Assembly (NCBI GenBank): GCA_905479575.1
Contig: CAJQNB010000063.1
Coordinates: 1-40,630 of the forward strand
Length of the DNA: 40,630 bases
Source: an uncultured Pseudophaeobacter sp.
GTDB taxonomy: Bacteria; Pseudomonadota; Alphaproteobacteria; Rhodobacterales; Rhodobacteraceae
Reading direction: 5' to 3'
The first letter of the stretch is position 1. Each line of letters starts with the position of its first letter. Below the pieces are notes generated by a model. The model was not told the origin of the DNA. It saw only the letters and a program-made list of their open reading frames with translations, and made no database searches. Shown piece after piece: positions 9,919-18,371 of the stretch. The position numbers were made by a program, and so were the translations under genes.

Positions 9919-10770
9919 ATGAGTTCGGTTCAGGTCCTGACGGCGGCTCAGGCCATGGCCTTTGCCGCAGCCCGGTTGCGGGCTGCTGGGGTCGATGATC
10001 CGGCCCGGGATGCGCGCCTTCTGCTGGCCCACGCCGCCCGGATCGAAGCCAGCCGGGTGACACTGATTGCCCCTGAAGAACTCGATCCCGATGTGGCAGA
10101 GCGCTACGAGCAGCTTATTGCGTTGCGGGCGGTCCGGGTGCCGGTGTCGCATTTGCTGGGCGAGCGGGAGTTCTACGGCCGCCGGTTCAAAGTCTCAAAG
10201 GATGTGCTGGACCCGCGCCCGGAAACCGAAACCCTGATCGAGGTCGCTCTGGCGCAGCCTTTTGAGCGGGTGCTGGATCTGGGGCTTGGCTCTGGCTGTA
10301 TTCTGGTGACGCTGCTGGCAGAGACCCCGCAGGCCACCGGGCTGGGGGTAGACCTGAGCGAGGCCGCCTGCCTGCAGGCCAGTGCCAATGCGCTTCTGCA
10401 CCGGGTCGAGGCCCGCATCGACATCCAACAATCGGACTGGTTTTCAAATGTCACCGGCAGCTTTGATTTGATCGTCTCGAACCCGCCCTATATCGCGCTG
10501 GATGAGATGGCAGATCTGTCGCCAGAGGTGCGCGAGCATGAGCCAGATCTTGCCCTGACGGATGGCGGTGACGGCTTGGCATCCTACCGCGCGCTTGCCG
10601 CTGGGGTGGGGGCACATCTGCGCCCCGGCGGGCGGTTGTGTTTGGAAATTGGCCCAACACAGGGGCCGGCCGTCGCCGCAATGCTGCAGCAGGCCGGATT
10701 GACGCATATCGCAATCCTCCCGGATCTTGACGGACGCGACCGGGTTGTTTTTGCCCGAAATGGAGCCTGA
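9919..10770 (+). CDS. prmC: Release factor glutamine N5-methyltransferase
   Basis: A 283-residue SAM-dependent methyltransferase that modifies the GGQ glutamine of release factors. The N-terminal helical domain (DARLLLAHAA) is followed by SHLLGEREFYGRRF and DPRPETETLIE, then the SAM loop VLDLGLGSGCI and the diagnostic catalytic NPPY at residues 188-191. I chose the ATG at 9919, which has AGG eight bases upstream. A GTG at 9898 in the same frame would overlap the prfA stop by four bases and add seven residues, and it cannot be excluded. It is co-transcribed with prfA. Confidence 0.95.
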   Translation: MSSVQVLTAAQAMAFAAARLRAAGVDDPARDARLLLAHAARIEASRVTLIAPEELDPDVAERYEQLIALRAVRVPVSHLLGEREFYGRRFKVSKDVLDPRPETETLIEVALAQPFERVLDLGLGSGCILVTLLAETPQATGLGVDLSEAACLQASANALLHRVEARIDIQQSDWFSNVTGSFDLIVSNPPYIALDEMADLSPEVREHEPDLALTDGGDGLASYRALAAGVGAHLRPGGRLCLEIGPTQGPAVAAMLQQAGLTHIAILPDLDGRDRVVFARNGA

Positions 10771-10830
10771 TCTGGCTTTTTTGTGCGAAAATTTGTGTTT
10801 TTGAAAGAAACTTCACGAAATATGAGGTGC

Positions 10831-10911
10831 GCCCCTTGTCTGGGGCCATAGAAAGTGGTTACTCAAAGTGTCGCTCAAAAACGGTGAGGTTACTCTACCT
10901 CCCAGCGACAC
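10831..10911 (+). ncRNA. Possible structured RNA element between prmC and the DUF4167 gene
   Basis: Two successive hairpins lie in this spacer. The first is GCCCC (10831-10835) with GGGGC (10842-10846). The second has an 8-bp outer stem, GTGTCGCT (10868-10875) with AGCGACAC (10904-10911), enclosing an inner GAGGT/ACCTC stem (10886-10890 with 10897-10901). No T-run follows, so a plain terminator is unlikely. The second hairpin displays a CTACCTCCC stretch that could pair with a ribosome-binding site. It may be a leader structure, an mRNA 3' end or a small RNA; I know no named family that fits. Confidence 0.35.
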
Positions 10912-10996
10912 CAAGCCCAAAATAGTCGATCATCCGGCGTAATGAAGCGCTGAAGTAGATCCAGGACACATGTAATTTAAGGCTGACGTTAGGCAT

Positions 10997-11809
10997 ATGA
11001 GATCGTCAAAATCACGTTCGCGTTCCAAGTCGAACCGGAACCGCCCCAATGGGGTCAATGTTGTAAATCGCGTCTTCGACAGCTCCGGCCCAGAGGGCAA
11101 GGTGCGCGGGACTCCGCAGCAGATCATTGATAAATACAACCAGCTGACACGCGATGCGCAGCTCAGCAATGACCGGGTCGCCGCTGAGAACTTCCAGCAG
11201 CATGCGGAGCATTACCTGCGTCTTCTGAACGAAGCACAGCGCGAAATTGATGCCCGCCGGGAAGATCAGGAACGCCAGAACCGCGAACGGCAAGCTGACC
11301 GTGACCGCGAGCGGGCTGAACGGCTTGAGCGTCAGGAGCGGGAAGCAACCGCCAATCAGGCGCAACAGCAGCCCCAATCCCAGCCCCAATCCCAGCCCCA
11401 GTCTGCGCGTCATCAACAGCCTCAATCTGGTCAGCCCAGTGCTGAGAACCAGAGCGATGCCGCTACACGGCAGGATGCGCCCCGTCAGGATCCGGCCAAT
11501 GCGCCGCAGCCTGATGTGATTGACCCGCGTGATGCGGGCGCAGGCAGCGGTCAGGACAGCGGCCTGGTGGACACACCAGAAAGCAAAGGGCAGTCGCCCG
11601 CTGACGCGCCGAAAAAACCAGCGCCCCGCAAGCCGCGCGGACGCAAACCAGCGGCTGCAAAACCCAGCGGTGATGCAACGGCAGCGCCAGCCGCCGAGGG
11701 CGAGGCCCCTGCTGCAGCAGAGACTGACAAAGAAGCCAAACCAAAGCGTGCACCCCGGGCCAGAAAGCCCAAGCCAAAGCCCGAGGATGCACCGGAAGCG
11801 GCCGAATAA
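10997..11809 (+). CDS. DUF4167 family protein with low-complexity tail
   Basis: A 270-residue protein. The first ~100 residues match the alphaproteobacterial DUF4167 pattern: a basic start rich in R, S and N (SKSRSRSKSNRNRP), then VFDSSGPEGKVRGTPQQIIDKY and FQQHAEHYLRLLNEAQRE. The rest is low complexity: a charged coiled-coil-like stretch (RENRERQADRDRERAERL type), a QPQS repeat, then an Ala/Pro/Lys-rich C-terminus with histone-H1-like AKPKRAPRARKPKPKP. The tail suggests nucleic-acid binding, but function is unknown. An upstream structured spacer may regulate it. It ends at the bidirectional terminator shared with rsmA. Confidence 0.85.
   Translation: MRSSKSRSRSKSNRNRPNGVNVVNRVFDSSGPEGKVRGTPQQIIDKYNQLTRDAQLSNDRVAAENFQQHAEHYLRLLNEAQREIDARREDQERQNRERQADRDRERAERLERQEREATANQAQQQPQSQPQSQPQSARHQQPQSGQPSAENQSDAATRQDAPRQDPANAPQPDVIDPRDAGAGSGQDSGLVDTPESKGQSPADAPKKPAPRKPRGRKPAAAKPSGDATAAPAAEGEAPAAAETDKEAKPKRAPRARKPKPKPEDAPEAAE
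11370..11402 (+). repeat. 12-bp tandem repeat coding QPQS
   Basis: About 2.7 copies of the 12-base unit AGCCCCAATCCC run through the DUF4167 coding sequence and encode repeated Gln-Pro-Gln-Ser. The unit length is a multiple of three, so copy-number change would lengthen or shorten the linker without breaking the frame. Confidence 0.7.
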
Positions 11810-11843
11810 TTCCAGTTAATATTCTTGACCACTGGATCGAAAT

Positions 11844-11877
11844 AAAAAACCGGCCTTCATCTGAAGGCCGGTTTTTT
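11844..11877. terminator. Bidirectional terminator between DUF4167 gene and rsmA
   Basis: A GC-rich stem (ACCGGCCTTC with GAAGGCCGGT) closes an ATCT loop and is flanked by an A-run on the left and a T-run on the right. The symmetric tracts allow termination from both sides: the forward DUF4167 gene and the reverse lptF-rsmA operon. Confidence 0.93.
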
Positions 11878-11917
11878 GTGAGCTATAAGAGCAGCTGTGG
11901 GGCAGTGGCCGTGCCGG

Positions 11918-12763
11918 TCAGTCCAGCGGTTTGATGCTGCGGGCCAGGGCGCAGAACTCTTCCAGGCTGACCTGTTCGGCCCGTTCGGTTGGGGCAATAC
12001 CTGCGGCTTTTAGGTGGTCCTCAATTCCCGGTGCCACGCTTTTGAGGCTGGCGCGCAGCATTTTGCGGCGCTGATTAAAGCCCGCTGCGACTACCCGGGA
12101 CAGGGTGGCGGCATCCGCAGGAAAGCGCGGCTGTTCCAGCGCGGTGAGATGCACAACCGCGCTATGGACCTTGGGAGGCGGGCTGAAGGCTTCGGGGGGC
12201 AGTGAGAGGACAATCTGCGCATCCGCGCGCCACTGCGCCAAGAGCGCCAGACGGCCATAGGCCTTGGTGCCGGGTTGGGCGACGATCCGTTCGGCGACCT
12301 CGCGTTGAAACATCAGGGTGAGGCTTTGCCAGAAGGGCGGCCAGTCCTTGGGGGTGAGCCAGCGCACCAGCAGTTCGGTGCCGACATTATAGGGAAGATT
12401 GGCTGCAATCCGAACCGGCGGGGTGAGATGCGCCAGCGGATCCACGTCAAGTGCGTCACCATTGATCAGCTCCAGCCTGCCTGGATAGGCCTCGGCTATT
12501 TCTGCCAGTGCAGGCATGCAACGGCTGTCTTTTTCTACCGCCAGAACCCGGCGGGCGCCTTCGGCAAGCAACCCACGGGTCAAGCCACCGGGACCGGGGC
12601 CAATCTCCAGCACGTCACATTCGCTGAGATCGCCGGCTTGGCGGGCGATTTTTGAGGTGAGGTTGAGATCCAGCAGAAAGTTCTGCCCCAGCGATTTACG
12701 CGCCAGCAGCTGATGGGTGTCGATGACCTCACGCAGGGGAGGCAGGGAGTCGATGGCGCTCAT
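11918..12763 (-). CDS. rsmA: 16S rRNA (adenine(1518)-N6/adenine(1519)-N6)-dimethyltransferase
   Basis: A 281-residue KsgA/RsmA enzyme that dimethylates two adjacent adenines near the 3' end of 16S rRNA during small-subunit assembly. The N-terminal [10 protein letters not shown], the SAM motif [11 protein letters not shown], the acidic VLAVEKD and the catalytic motif NLPYNV are all present. Length is typical. It is the last gene of the reverse-strand lptF-lptG-lptD-surA-pdxA-rsmA operon, 83 bases after pdxA, and ends at the bidirectional terminator. Confidence 0.97.
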   Translation of the reverse strand: MSAIDSLPPLREVIDTHQLLARKSLGQNFLLDLNLTSKIARQAGDLSECDVLEIGPGPGGLTRGLLAEGARRVLAVEKDSRCMPALAEIAEAYPGRLELINGDALDVDPLAHLTPPVRIAANLPYNVGTELLVRWLTPKDWPPFWQSLTLMFQREVAERIVAQPGTKAYGRLALLAQWRADAQIVLSLPPEAFSPPPKVHSAVVHLTALEQPRFPADAATLSRVVAAGFNQRRKMLRASLKSVAPGIEDHLKAAGIAPTERAEQVSLEEFCALARSIKPLD

Positions 12764-12846
12764 TGCGGTATGTCCAGGGCGCGCGGCCTTGCGGGGCGCC
12801 AGTCAAAGAAAGGGTGGGGGAGGGATAGGCAGTCGGCTGAGAGCCG

Positions 12847-13863
12847 TCAAGGGGATGACGCCTTTGTCACCCCCTGTTGGGTGCTGCGCTGTGCCATGCT
12901 CTGAGCCAGTTTCAGCGCCTCGATGAGACTGGATGGATTAGCCTGGCCCGTGCCTGCAATATCAAAGGCGGTGCCATGATCTGGTGAGGTACGGATAAAA
13001 GGCAGGCCCAGGGTGACATTGACGCCGCGATCAAAATCCAGCGTTTTGATCGGGATCAGCGCCTGATCGTGATACATGCAGATGGCCGCATCATAGCGGG
13101 CGCGGGCGCGGGCATGAAACAGGGTATCCGCCGGATGGGGCCCGGTAAGCGTAAGCTGATCCGAGTTCAATTCGCTGACAAGATCATTGATCCACGCCAG
13201 CTCTTCCTGGCCCATGGCGCCACCTTCACCCGCATGGGGGTTCAACCCCGCAACCGCAATTCGGGGATGGGCAATGCCAAACTGGGTTTGCAGGCCCTGG
13301 GCAGTGATAGCGATCACCTCACGCAGCAGCTCTGGGGTGAGGGTGCGTGGGACCTCGCTCAGGGCGATATGGATGGTGGCGGGAACCACCCGCAGGGCCG
13401 GGCTGGCCAGCATCATCACCACGCGGCTGCGGCCTGCCAGATGAGCCAGAAACTCGGTATGGCCGGGAAAGGCAAACTGCGCTCCATCAATCAGCGCCTT
13501 TTTGTGTATCGGCGCGGTACACAGCGCTGAGGCCGCACCCGATTGAACCAGTTCAACACCGCGTTCAATGGACTGCACCACCCCTGGCGCATTTTTGGGA
13601 TCAGCTTCGCCCTTGGTGGCGGATCCTGCAAACTGCAAAGGCAAAACCGGTAGCGCCTGTGCGCAGAGGTCCGTGGCCTCATCAGGCGTTTTGATCAGCG
13701 CAACAGGGGTGTCGTCTGGCAGGTGGCGTGGATCCCCAATCCAAAAAAACGGGCAGCTCTTTTTCAAGAGCTGCCAGGCTTTAACGGTGATCTCAGGACC
13801 AATCCCGGCGGGCTCCCCGCAGCTGAGTGCGATTGGGCGCGGCAGGAGACCGGAACAGATCAT
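12847..13863 (-). CDS. pdxA: 4-hydroxythreonine-4-phosphate dehydrogenase
   Basis: A 338-residue NAD-dependent enzyme of the DXP-dependent vitamin B6 pathway; it oxidises 4-phosphohydroxy-L-threonine. Family segments include SCGEPAGIGPEI at the N-terminus, the metal histidine region FPGHTEFLA, GLNPHAGEGG, MYHDQALIPIK and the C-terminal SPDHGTAFDIAG. The start overlaps the surA stop by four bases, so it is translationally coupled in the envelope operon, an arrangement (surA-pdxA-rsmA) also known from E. coli. Confidence 0.96.
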   Translation of the reverse strand: MICSGLLPRPIALSCGEPAGIGPEITVKAWQLLKKSCPFFWIGDPRHLPDDTPVALIKTPDEATDLCAQALPVLPLQFAGSATKGEADPKNAPGVVQSIERGVELVQSGAASALCTAPIHKKALIDGAQFAFPGHTEFLAHLAGRSRVVMMLASPALRVVPATIHIALSEVPRTLTPELLREVIAITAQGLQTQFGIAHPRIAVAGLNPHAGEGGAMGQEELAWINDLVSELNSDQLTLTGPHPADTLFHARARARYDAAICMYHDQALIPIKTLDFDRGVNVTLGLPFIRTSPDHGTAFDIAGTGQANPSSLIEALKLAQSMAQRSTQQGVTKASSP

Positions 13864-15119
13864 TTTTCGATGATCAGGGCGTCCGCCCGAAGCTGTTCCA
13901 GAAAGCTGTCCGCCAAAGAGGTCAGCCGTTGGTTCGTCAGGGCGTTGGCGACGGTTTCACGAGATTCGCCTTCGCCCAGCTGTGCAGTGCGACCGCAAAG
14001 CATCAACAAAACCAGTGTTTGGCCCTGGTTGCGGGTGAGAGACAGGGAAATCTCATTTGGGTCCAGCTTGGCCAGCTCAATCCCGATATCCTGAGGAATT
14101 TCTGCGGGCACCAGGCTTTGGCGGTCCAGAACGCTCGGGTCCTGGTCCTTTGCGACGCCGTAAAGGTCCTCACAGGTGTCGAGGCTATCCGCAATCTTCT
14201 GGGCCTGGGCCAGGGTTTCGGCGTTGCGGCCACCGGGGAGGTAATAGCTGGCGTAGTCGATCGCAGAATAGGTCTGGCGACTGCCGGTCACTTCGCGCAC
14301 GCCGCGCATCTGGAACATCGCCACGGCCCCCTGCAACGGCAGGGGCTCAGTGATCTCGCCTGGGTCAAGCGCAAGAACAACGGGTTGCAGCTGCGGTGGC
14401 AGTTTGGTCAAGTTCATCCAGGGCAAGCGGCCGCCATTGTTCCGGCTGTCTGAGGCCGAATATTGGGTAGCGGCCGAAGAAAAGGCCGCAAAACTGGTTA
14501 TTTCCCCAACCTGATCGGTCAGGTTTTGGACCTGCTCCGCATTCTGTTCGTTGATTGGCACGATCAATTCGGAAAGCAGAACCTGCACCCCACCTGATCC
14601 GGCCTGGCCCATCGCACGGTCAATTTCCACCTCTGTGGGACGTGCCCGGGATAGGAACCGTCCGCTCACATATTCGCGCCAGCCTATGCCCACCTTGGTA
14701 GAATCGCGTACTGTCTCTGGCTCAATCCCGGACTGTTTGAGAACGGTCAGGAATTCATTGAGTGACAAATTAGCCCGCCCGGCAAGTTCCGTCATGCCTG
14801 CGGTAATGTCTTCCTCTGATGGAGAAATGCCAACCCGGTCAAGTTCAGCCATCTTGAGCCGGTCTTTGATAAGCTCTTCGCGGGCCATGATCTCTGGGTT
14901 GCCAGGCGTCCGCAAAACGCCCATGAACAACGCGCGCTGTTGCAATTCGTACTGCGTAATCACTGCGCTGTCGACGGTCACTGCGGGCGAAAATAGCCCC
15001 TGGGCAGCCACTGGGGCCGCTGTTGAAGAGAGCGCCAGGCCTAAAGTAAGAGCCACCGTCGCTTTGGAAAGGCTTCGGATCAAGGACGCCGAGAAGGCCT
15101 GGGTCAAGATTGTCTGCAT
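13860..15119 (-). CDS. surA: Periplasmic chaperone / peptidyl-prolyl isomerase SurA
   Basis: A 419-residue exported chaperone that escorts outer-membrane proteins such as LptD through the periplasm. A signal peptide ends near TAAPVAAQ. The SurA N-terminal domain follows (VDSAVITQYELQQRALFM, AREELIKDRLKMAEL), then a parvulin-like region around EVLLSELIVPINEQ and a degraded second one toward the C-terminus. The sequence match to SurA is moderate, as usual in Rhodobacteraceae; position between lptD and pdxA supports the call strongly. The ATG at 15119 has AGG six bases upstream and lies inside the end of lptD (16-base overlap). Confidence 0.9.
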   Translation of the reverse strand: MQTILTQAFSASLIRSLSKATVALTLGLALSSTAAPVAAQGLFSPAVTVDSAVITQYELQQRALFMGVLRTPGNPEIMAREELIKDRLKMAELDRVGISPSEEDITAGMTELAGRANLSLNEFLTVLKQSGIEPETVRDSTKVGIGWREYVSGRFLSRARPTEVEIDRAMGQAGSGGVQVLLSELIVPINEQNAEQVQNLTDQVGEITSFAAFSSAATQYSASDSRNNGGRLPWMNLTKLPPQLQPVVLALDPGEITEPLPLQGAVAMFQMRGVREVTGSRQTYSAIDYASYYLPGGRNAETLAQAQKIADSLDTCEDLYGVAKDQDPSVLDRQSLVPAEIPQDIGIELAKLDPNEISLSLTRNQGQTLVLLMLCGRTAQLGEGESRETVANALTNQRLTSLADSFLEQLRADALIIEK

Positions 15120-17266
15120 GATCGCCTGTACTGTTTGCTACTGTTATTGACTGAGAATCCGTTCATGGAAATTGAAAACCCAAAATCCGTTGAGGGATCT
15201 ACGCTTGTTGTCGAGGTATAGCGACGGTTTACTGAAAGGTCGACCGTTACGCACTCGTTGCTGTAGGCTAGGCCAAGTCCTGCCCGCGTGGCCCGCGCAT
15301 CGGAAATATCATAGCGCAGGCTGGCGCTGGCTTTCCAGCTGGTCGAGACCTCATAAGAGCCATCAAACCAGATCTCAGAGGTTTCGGTAATCCGGTTTTC
15401 ATTTGGGTCGCTGCCAAGCCAGAGATAGCTGCCTGAAATGGCCAGCGCATCGCGGTACCAATCCCCACGCAGCTCCGCTTTGGAAAAGTTCAGGGAATCA
15501 TTCAGCAAGCCACGCGCCGTGAGGGCGATGCCGTCGTTGAATTTCAATTGCCCCGCCAACAGCAGGTCCGAGGTGGTGCCCCCCAGTCCGGAGGTTTTGG
15601 TAAAACGGGTGTCAGCGTCCTGGCGGATGACTTGGCCCACAGTTGCATAGGACTGCCAACCACTGGTGGCAAAGCGCGCCCAGTTGAAGCCATAGGCGAG
15701 AGCCAGCCCGTCTTCACGCGCGTCTGAGGCCGGGAACCGCGACAGGGACAACAGATTGGCCTGGTCAAATTCCACATAGTTGCTTTCGTCCTGGGCAACG
15801 CTGTCACCGATCACATTGCTCCAGCCCAGTTGCACAATGGGTTCAAAGAACTGGGCAGCGCCGCTGGCGTCCGTTTTGGACATGGGCAGGCGCAGGGTGA
15901 GCGCGGATCTGGGGGTAAGGCGCGAACTGTGTTCGGAAAAGTAGGAATCGTCATAGGTGGTAAACCCATCAATTGCCGATCCGATCTCCCATTCCAGCAG
16001 AACCCCACCGGCCAATTGCCAACTGCGGCGCCAATCGAGGTCTGCGGTGACACGCCCGTGGTCGCGTCCGTTGGTGGTGGTCAGGTTGCCTTCCTGATCT
16101 GAGGTGCGGTTGTGACCGTGGGCTTCGAGTGTGAGCCGGGTTTCACCGCCAATGGAGGTCGGGAAATAGCGCTTTTGAAAATAAACCTCGCCGATGGACG
16201 ACGGGATGAGATCCTGATCTTCGCTGTCGCGCAGGGTTTTAAAGTTGGTCAGCGCCGCGTGCAGCAGGCGGTCCCGGGTGGATCGTGTCAGGGTGACTTC
16301 GGAGCGCAGGCGGTCAAGGTCGGGCAGGCTGTAATCCGCAATATAGGCGTCATCCGAAACCGTCTTGAGGTCAAACTCCAGCTGGAAATCCCGTGGCAGC
16401 TCAAACAGGCCCGTCGCAAAAAGATACCCGCGGTCTTCGCCTCGCTGCAGGTCATCGCGGGTATAGGCCCCTTCGAGCTCTATAGTGCCATGCCGAAAGG
16501 CCTGGCGATAACGGGCCTCCAGGGTTCTGGTGCTGCCGGAAAGATAGGGCGACAGGGTCAGATCTCGGCTGTCGCCCAGCGTGAAGAAATAAGGAACTTT
16601 GATCCCGGTCCCGAGGTTCGAGGTGGTCCGGGTTGAGGGCACCAGAAAACCGCTGGTGCGCTTTAGGTTGGGATCCGGCAGACGCACGGCGGGGAAGTAA
16701 AACACCGGAACATCCAGAATTCTGACCTGGGCGTTTTCAAAATAGAGCTGCTGTTCAACCTGGTCATGGATGACCCGTCCGGCGCGGATCTGCCAAAGCG
16801 GCGGCTTGCCATCTTCGCAGACATGGCACGAGGTCACCGAGGTTTTGTAGAGCTGCGTATAGCGACCGCCCACGCGTGTCATTTGCAGGGATGCCAGCTG
16901 CAACTGCTGCTTAAAGATCATCCGCGCCCCGGTCAAAAGCCCGTCGCGCAGGCTCCGGTCCAGTTCGGCGGCATTGGCGAGAATGGTCACATCGCCGCCC
17001 TGATCGATGCGGATCGGGCCTTCGATTTGCAGGGTGCCAGAGCTCTCTTCAAAGATGACCCGTTGCGCCTGTAGCCGGACATCGCCTTGGAACGCCTCGA
17101 CATTTCCTTTTGCGATCAATTGCCGATCGGGGGTGATAAACAACTGATCCGCAACCAGTATGGCAGGCTGCGCCGCCGCAGGCGCAGGTCCGTTTTGCTG
17201 CGCTGCCGCAGGAGAGGTGATGGCCAGCCAGGGCAAGACCACCGAGAGCAATAGGGCGCGGCGCAT
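15104..17266 (-). CDS. lptD: LPS-assembly protein LptD
   Basis: A 720-residue outer-membrane beta-barrel that, with LptE, inserts lipopolysaccharide into the outer leaflet. A signal peptide (MRRALLLSVVLPWLAITSPAAAQ) is followed by an OstA/LptA-like jellyroll domain (LVADQLFITPDRQLIAKGNVEA) and a long barrel domain with alternating strands up to the C-terminus. Four cysteines are seen, a CxxC near SVTSCHVCED and two near the C-terminus, consistent with an N-to-C disulfide link. I chose the ATG at 17266, which has GAGGA about nine bases before it. The ATG at 17284 would overlap lptG by 17 bases and has no clear ribosome site. Confidence 0.95.
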   Translation of the reverse strand: MRRALLLSVVLPWLAITSPAAAQQNGPAPAAAQPAILVADQLFITPDRQLIAKGNVEAFQGDVRLQAQRVIFEESSGTLQIEGPIRIDQGGDVTILANAAELDRSLRDGLLTGARMIFKQQLQLASLQMTRVGGRYTQLYKTSVTSCHVCEDGKPPLWQIRAGRVIHDQVEQQLYFENAQVRILDVPVFYFPAVRLPDPNLKRTSGFLVPSTRTTSNLGTGIKVPYFFTLGDSRDLTLSPYLSGSTRTLEARYRQAFRHGTIELEGAYTRDDLQRGEDRGYLFATGLFELPRDFQLEFDLKTVSDDAYIADYSLPDLDRLRSEVTLTRSTRDRLLHAALTNFKTLRDSEDQDLIPSSIGEVYFQKRYFPTSIGGETRLTLEAHGHNRTSDQEGNLTTTNGRDHGRVTADLDWRRSWQLAGGVLLEWEIGSAIDGFTTYDDSYFSEHSSRLTPRSALTLRLPMSKTDASGAAQFFEPIVQLGWSNVIGDSVAQDESNYVEFDQANLLSLSRFPASDAREDGLALAYGFNWARFATSGWQSYATVGQVIRQDADTRFTKTSGLGGTTSDLLLAGQLKFNDGIALTARGLLNDSLNFSKAELRGDWYRDALAISGSYLWLGSDPNENRITETSEIWFDGSYEVSTSWKASASLRYDISDARATRAGLGLAYSNECVTVDLSVNRRYTSTTSVDPSTDFGFSISMNGFSVNNSSKQYRRSCRQS

Positions 17267-17267
17267 A

Positions 17268-18371
17268 TTATCCGTCCTCAGCATGTAATAGTAGTCCCAT
17301 CGTCAGCAGTATTGAGGCAACCGGCGGAGCCCAGGCGGCCAGGGCCACCGGAATCTGGCCATTCTCACCCAGAATCTGCGCAAAATTTCGTATAAAGTAC
17401 AGTCCAAAGCCTAATAACACAGCAGTGAGCACGGCAAGGCCGGTTCCGCCAAACCGGGTGTGGCGCATGGTAAAGGCGGCACCAACCAGTACCATCGCAA
17501 TCAGGAACAGGGGCCGGGCCAGTTCTACCTGGTACCAGACTTGATAGCGTTTGGTGGCAAAGCCAGCTTCGGCGAGATCGCGAATGGTGGTTGGCAGATC
17601 ATAGACCGAAATGCCATCCGCCGATCCCAGCGTGTCGCGAATGCGGTCCTGCGTCAACGAGGTCGGTATCCGCAGGGTATCATGGGTGGCGGCAGATCTT
17701 TCAGGGTTGAGACCTGCCGTCATATGCCAGGCCTTGGCCTTGTGCAGCAGCCATTCATCTCCGTCCAGCCGGGCGGTTTCGGCAATGATTTGCCGGATTG
17801 GGCCACCACGGGGCGCATAGGCAAGGATGGTGACATCATAGAGCACAATGTCGTCGCGCCCGCCGCCGTAAGAGCTGGCATGGATTACGGACTGACCGTT
17901 GCCCCCCCCCTGGCGTAGCCACAGCCCCTCTCCAGAAAGCGACAGGGCCGAGGGGCCGCCGGTGCGATAGGTGTCGGCCAGGCTTTTGGATAGGTTGGTG
18001 GTCGCTGCAACAATCGGGTTCAGGGTGCTCACCGCCAGTAGCCCCAGCAACCCGGCCACCAGAACCGGCGCCGCCAGCGCACGAATGCCTGAACGGCCAA
18101 TCGCCCGTGTCACCACCAACTCGCTGCTGCGGGCAAGACCGACAAACAACACAATGGTGGTCAGGATCATAATCAGCGGCAGGAACTCGCTGAGCGCTGC
18201 AGGGGCATTGAGAAGCGTAAGGCCGACAATTTTTCCAGCGCTCACATCATAGGCATCAAACCGGCGGATTTGTTCATTCAGGTCGATGAGAATAACCAGG
18301 GTCATCAACACGCCACAGATCACTGCAAACCATTGCAAGAACCGTCGGGCATAATACAGATCCAGCTTCAT
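17268..18371 (-). CDS. lptG: LPS export ABC transporter permease LptG
   Basis: A 367-residue inner-membrane subunit of the LptB2FG lipopolysaccharide extractor. Three N-terminal helices, including PLIMILTTIVLFVGLARSSELVVTRAIGRS, precede a periplasmic domain of about 170 residues and three C-terminal helices (LFLIAMVLVGAAFTM onward). The frame extends upstream, but the ATG at 18371 starts the conserved MKLDLYYARRFL and overlaps the lptF stop by four bases. A G9 tract (coding strand) lies within the periplasmic-domain codons at 17902-17910. Confidence 0.95.
   Translation of the reverse strand: MKLDLYYARRFLQWFAVICGVLMTLVILIDLNEQIRRFDAYDVSAGKIVGLTLLNAPAALSEFLPLIMILTTIVLFVGLARSSELVVTRAIGRSGIRALAAPVLVAGLLGLLAVSTLNPIVAATTNLSKSLADTYRTGGPSALSLSGEGLWLRQGGGNGQSVIHASSYGGGRDDIVLYDVTILAYAPRGGPIRQIIAETARLDGDEWLLHKAKAWHMTAGLNPERSAATHDTLRIPTSLTQDRIRDTLGSADGISVYDLPTTIRDLAEAGFATKRYQVWYQVELARPLFLIAMVLVGAAFTMRHTRFGGTGLAVLTAVLLGFGLYFIRNFAQILGENGQIPVALAAWAPPVASILLTMGLLLHAEDG
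17902..17910 (-). repeat. Poly-G (G9) homopolymer tract inside lptG
   Basis: Nine consecutive C on the forward strand, which is G9 in the lptG coding strand, encode Gly-Gly-Gly around residues 154-157. Tracts of this length can slip during replication, and a one-base change would truncate LptG. Confidence 0.9.

Noticed and set aside
11370..11402. Short tandem repeats as a CRISPR-like array
   Set aside because: The 12-base units are directly adjacent without spacers and encode a QPQS linker within a gene. No CRISPR array or cas gene was seen anywhere in the window.
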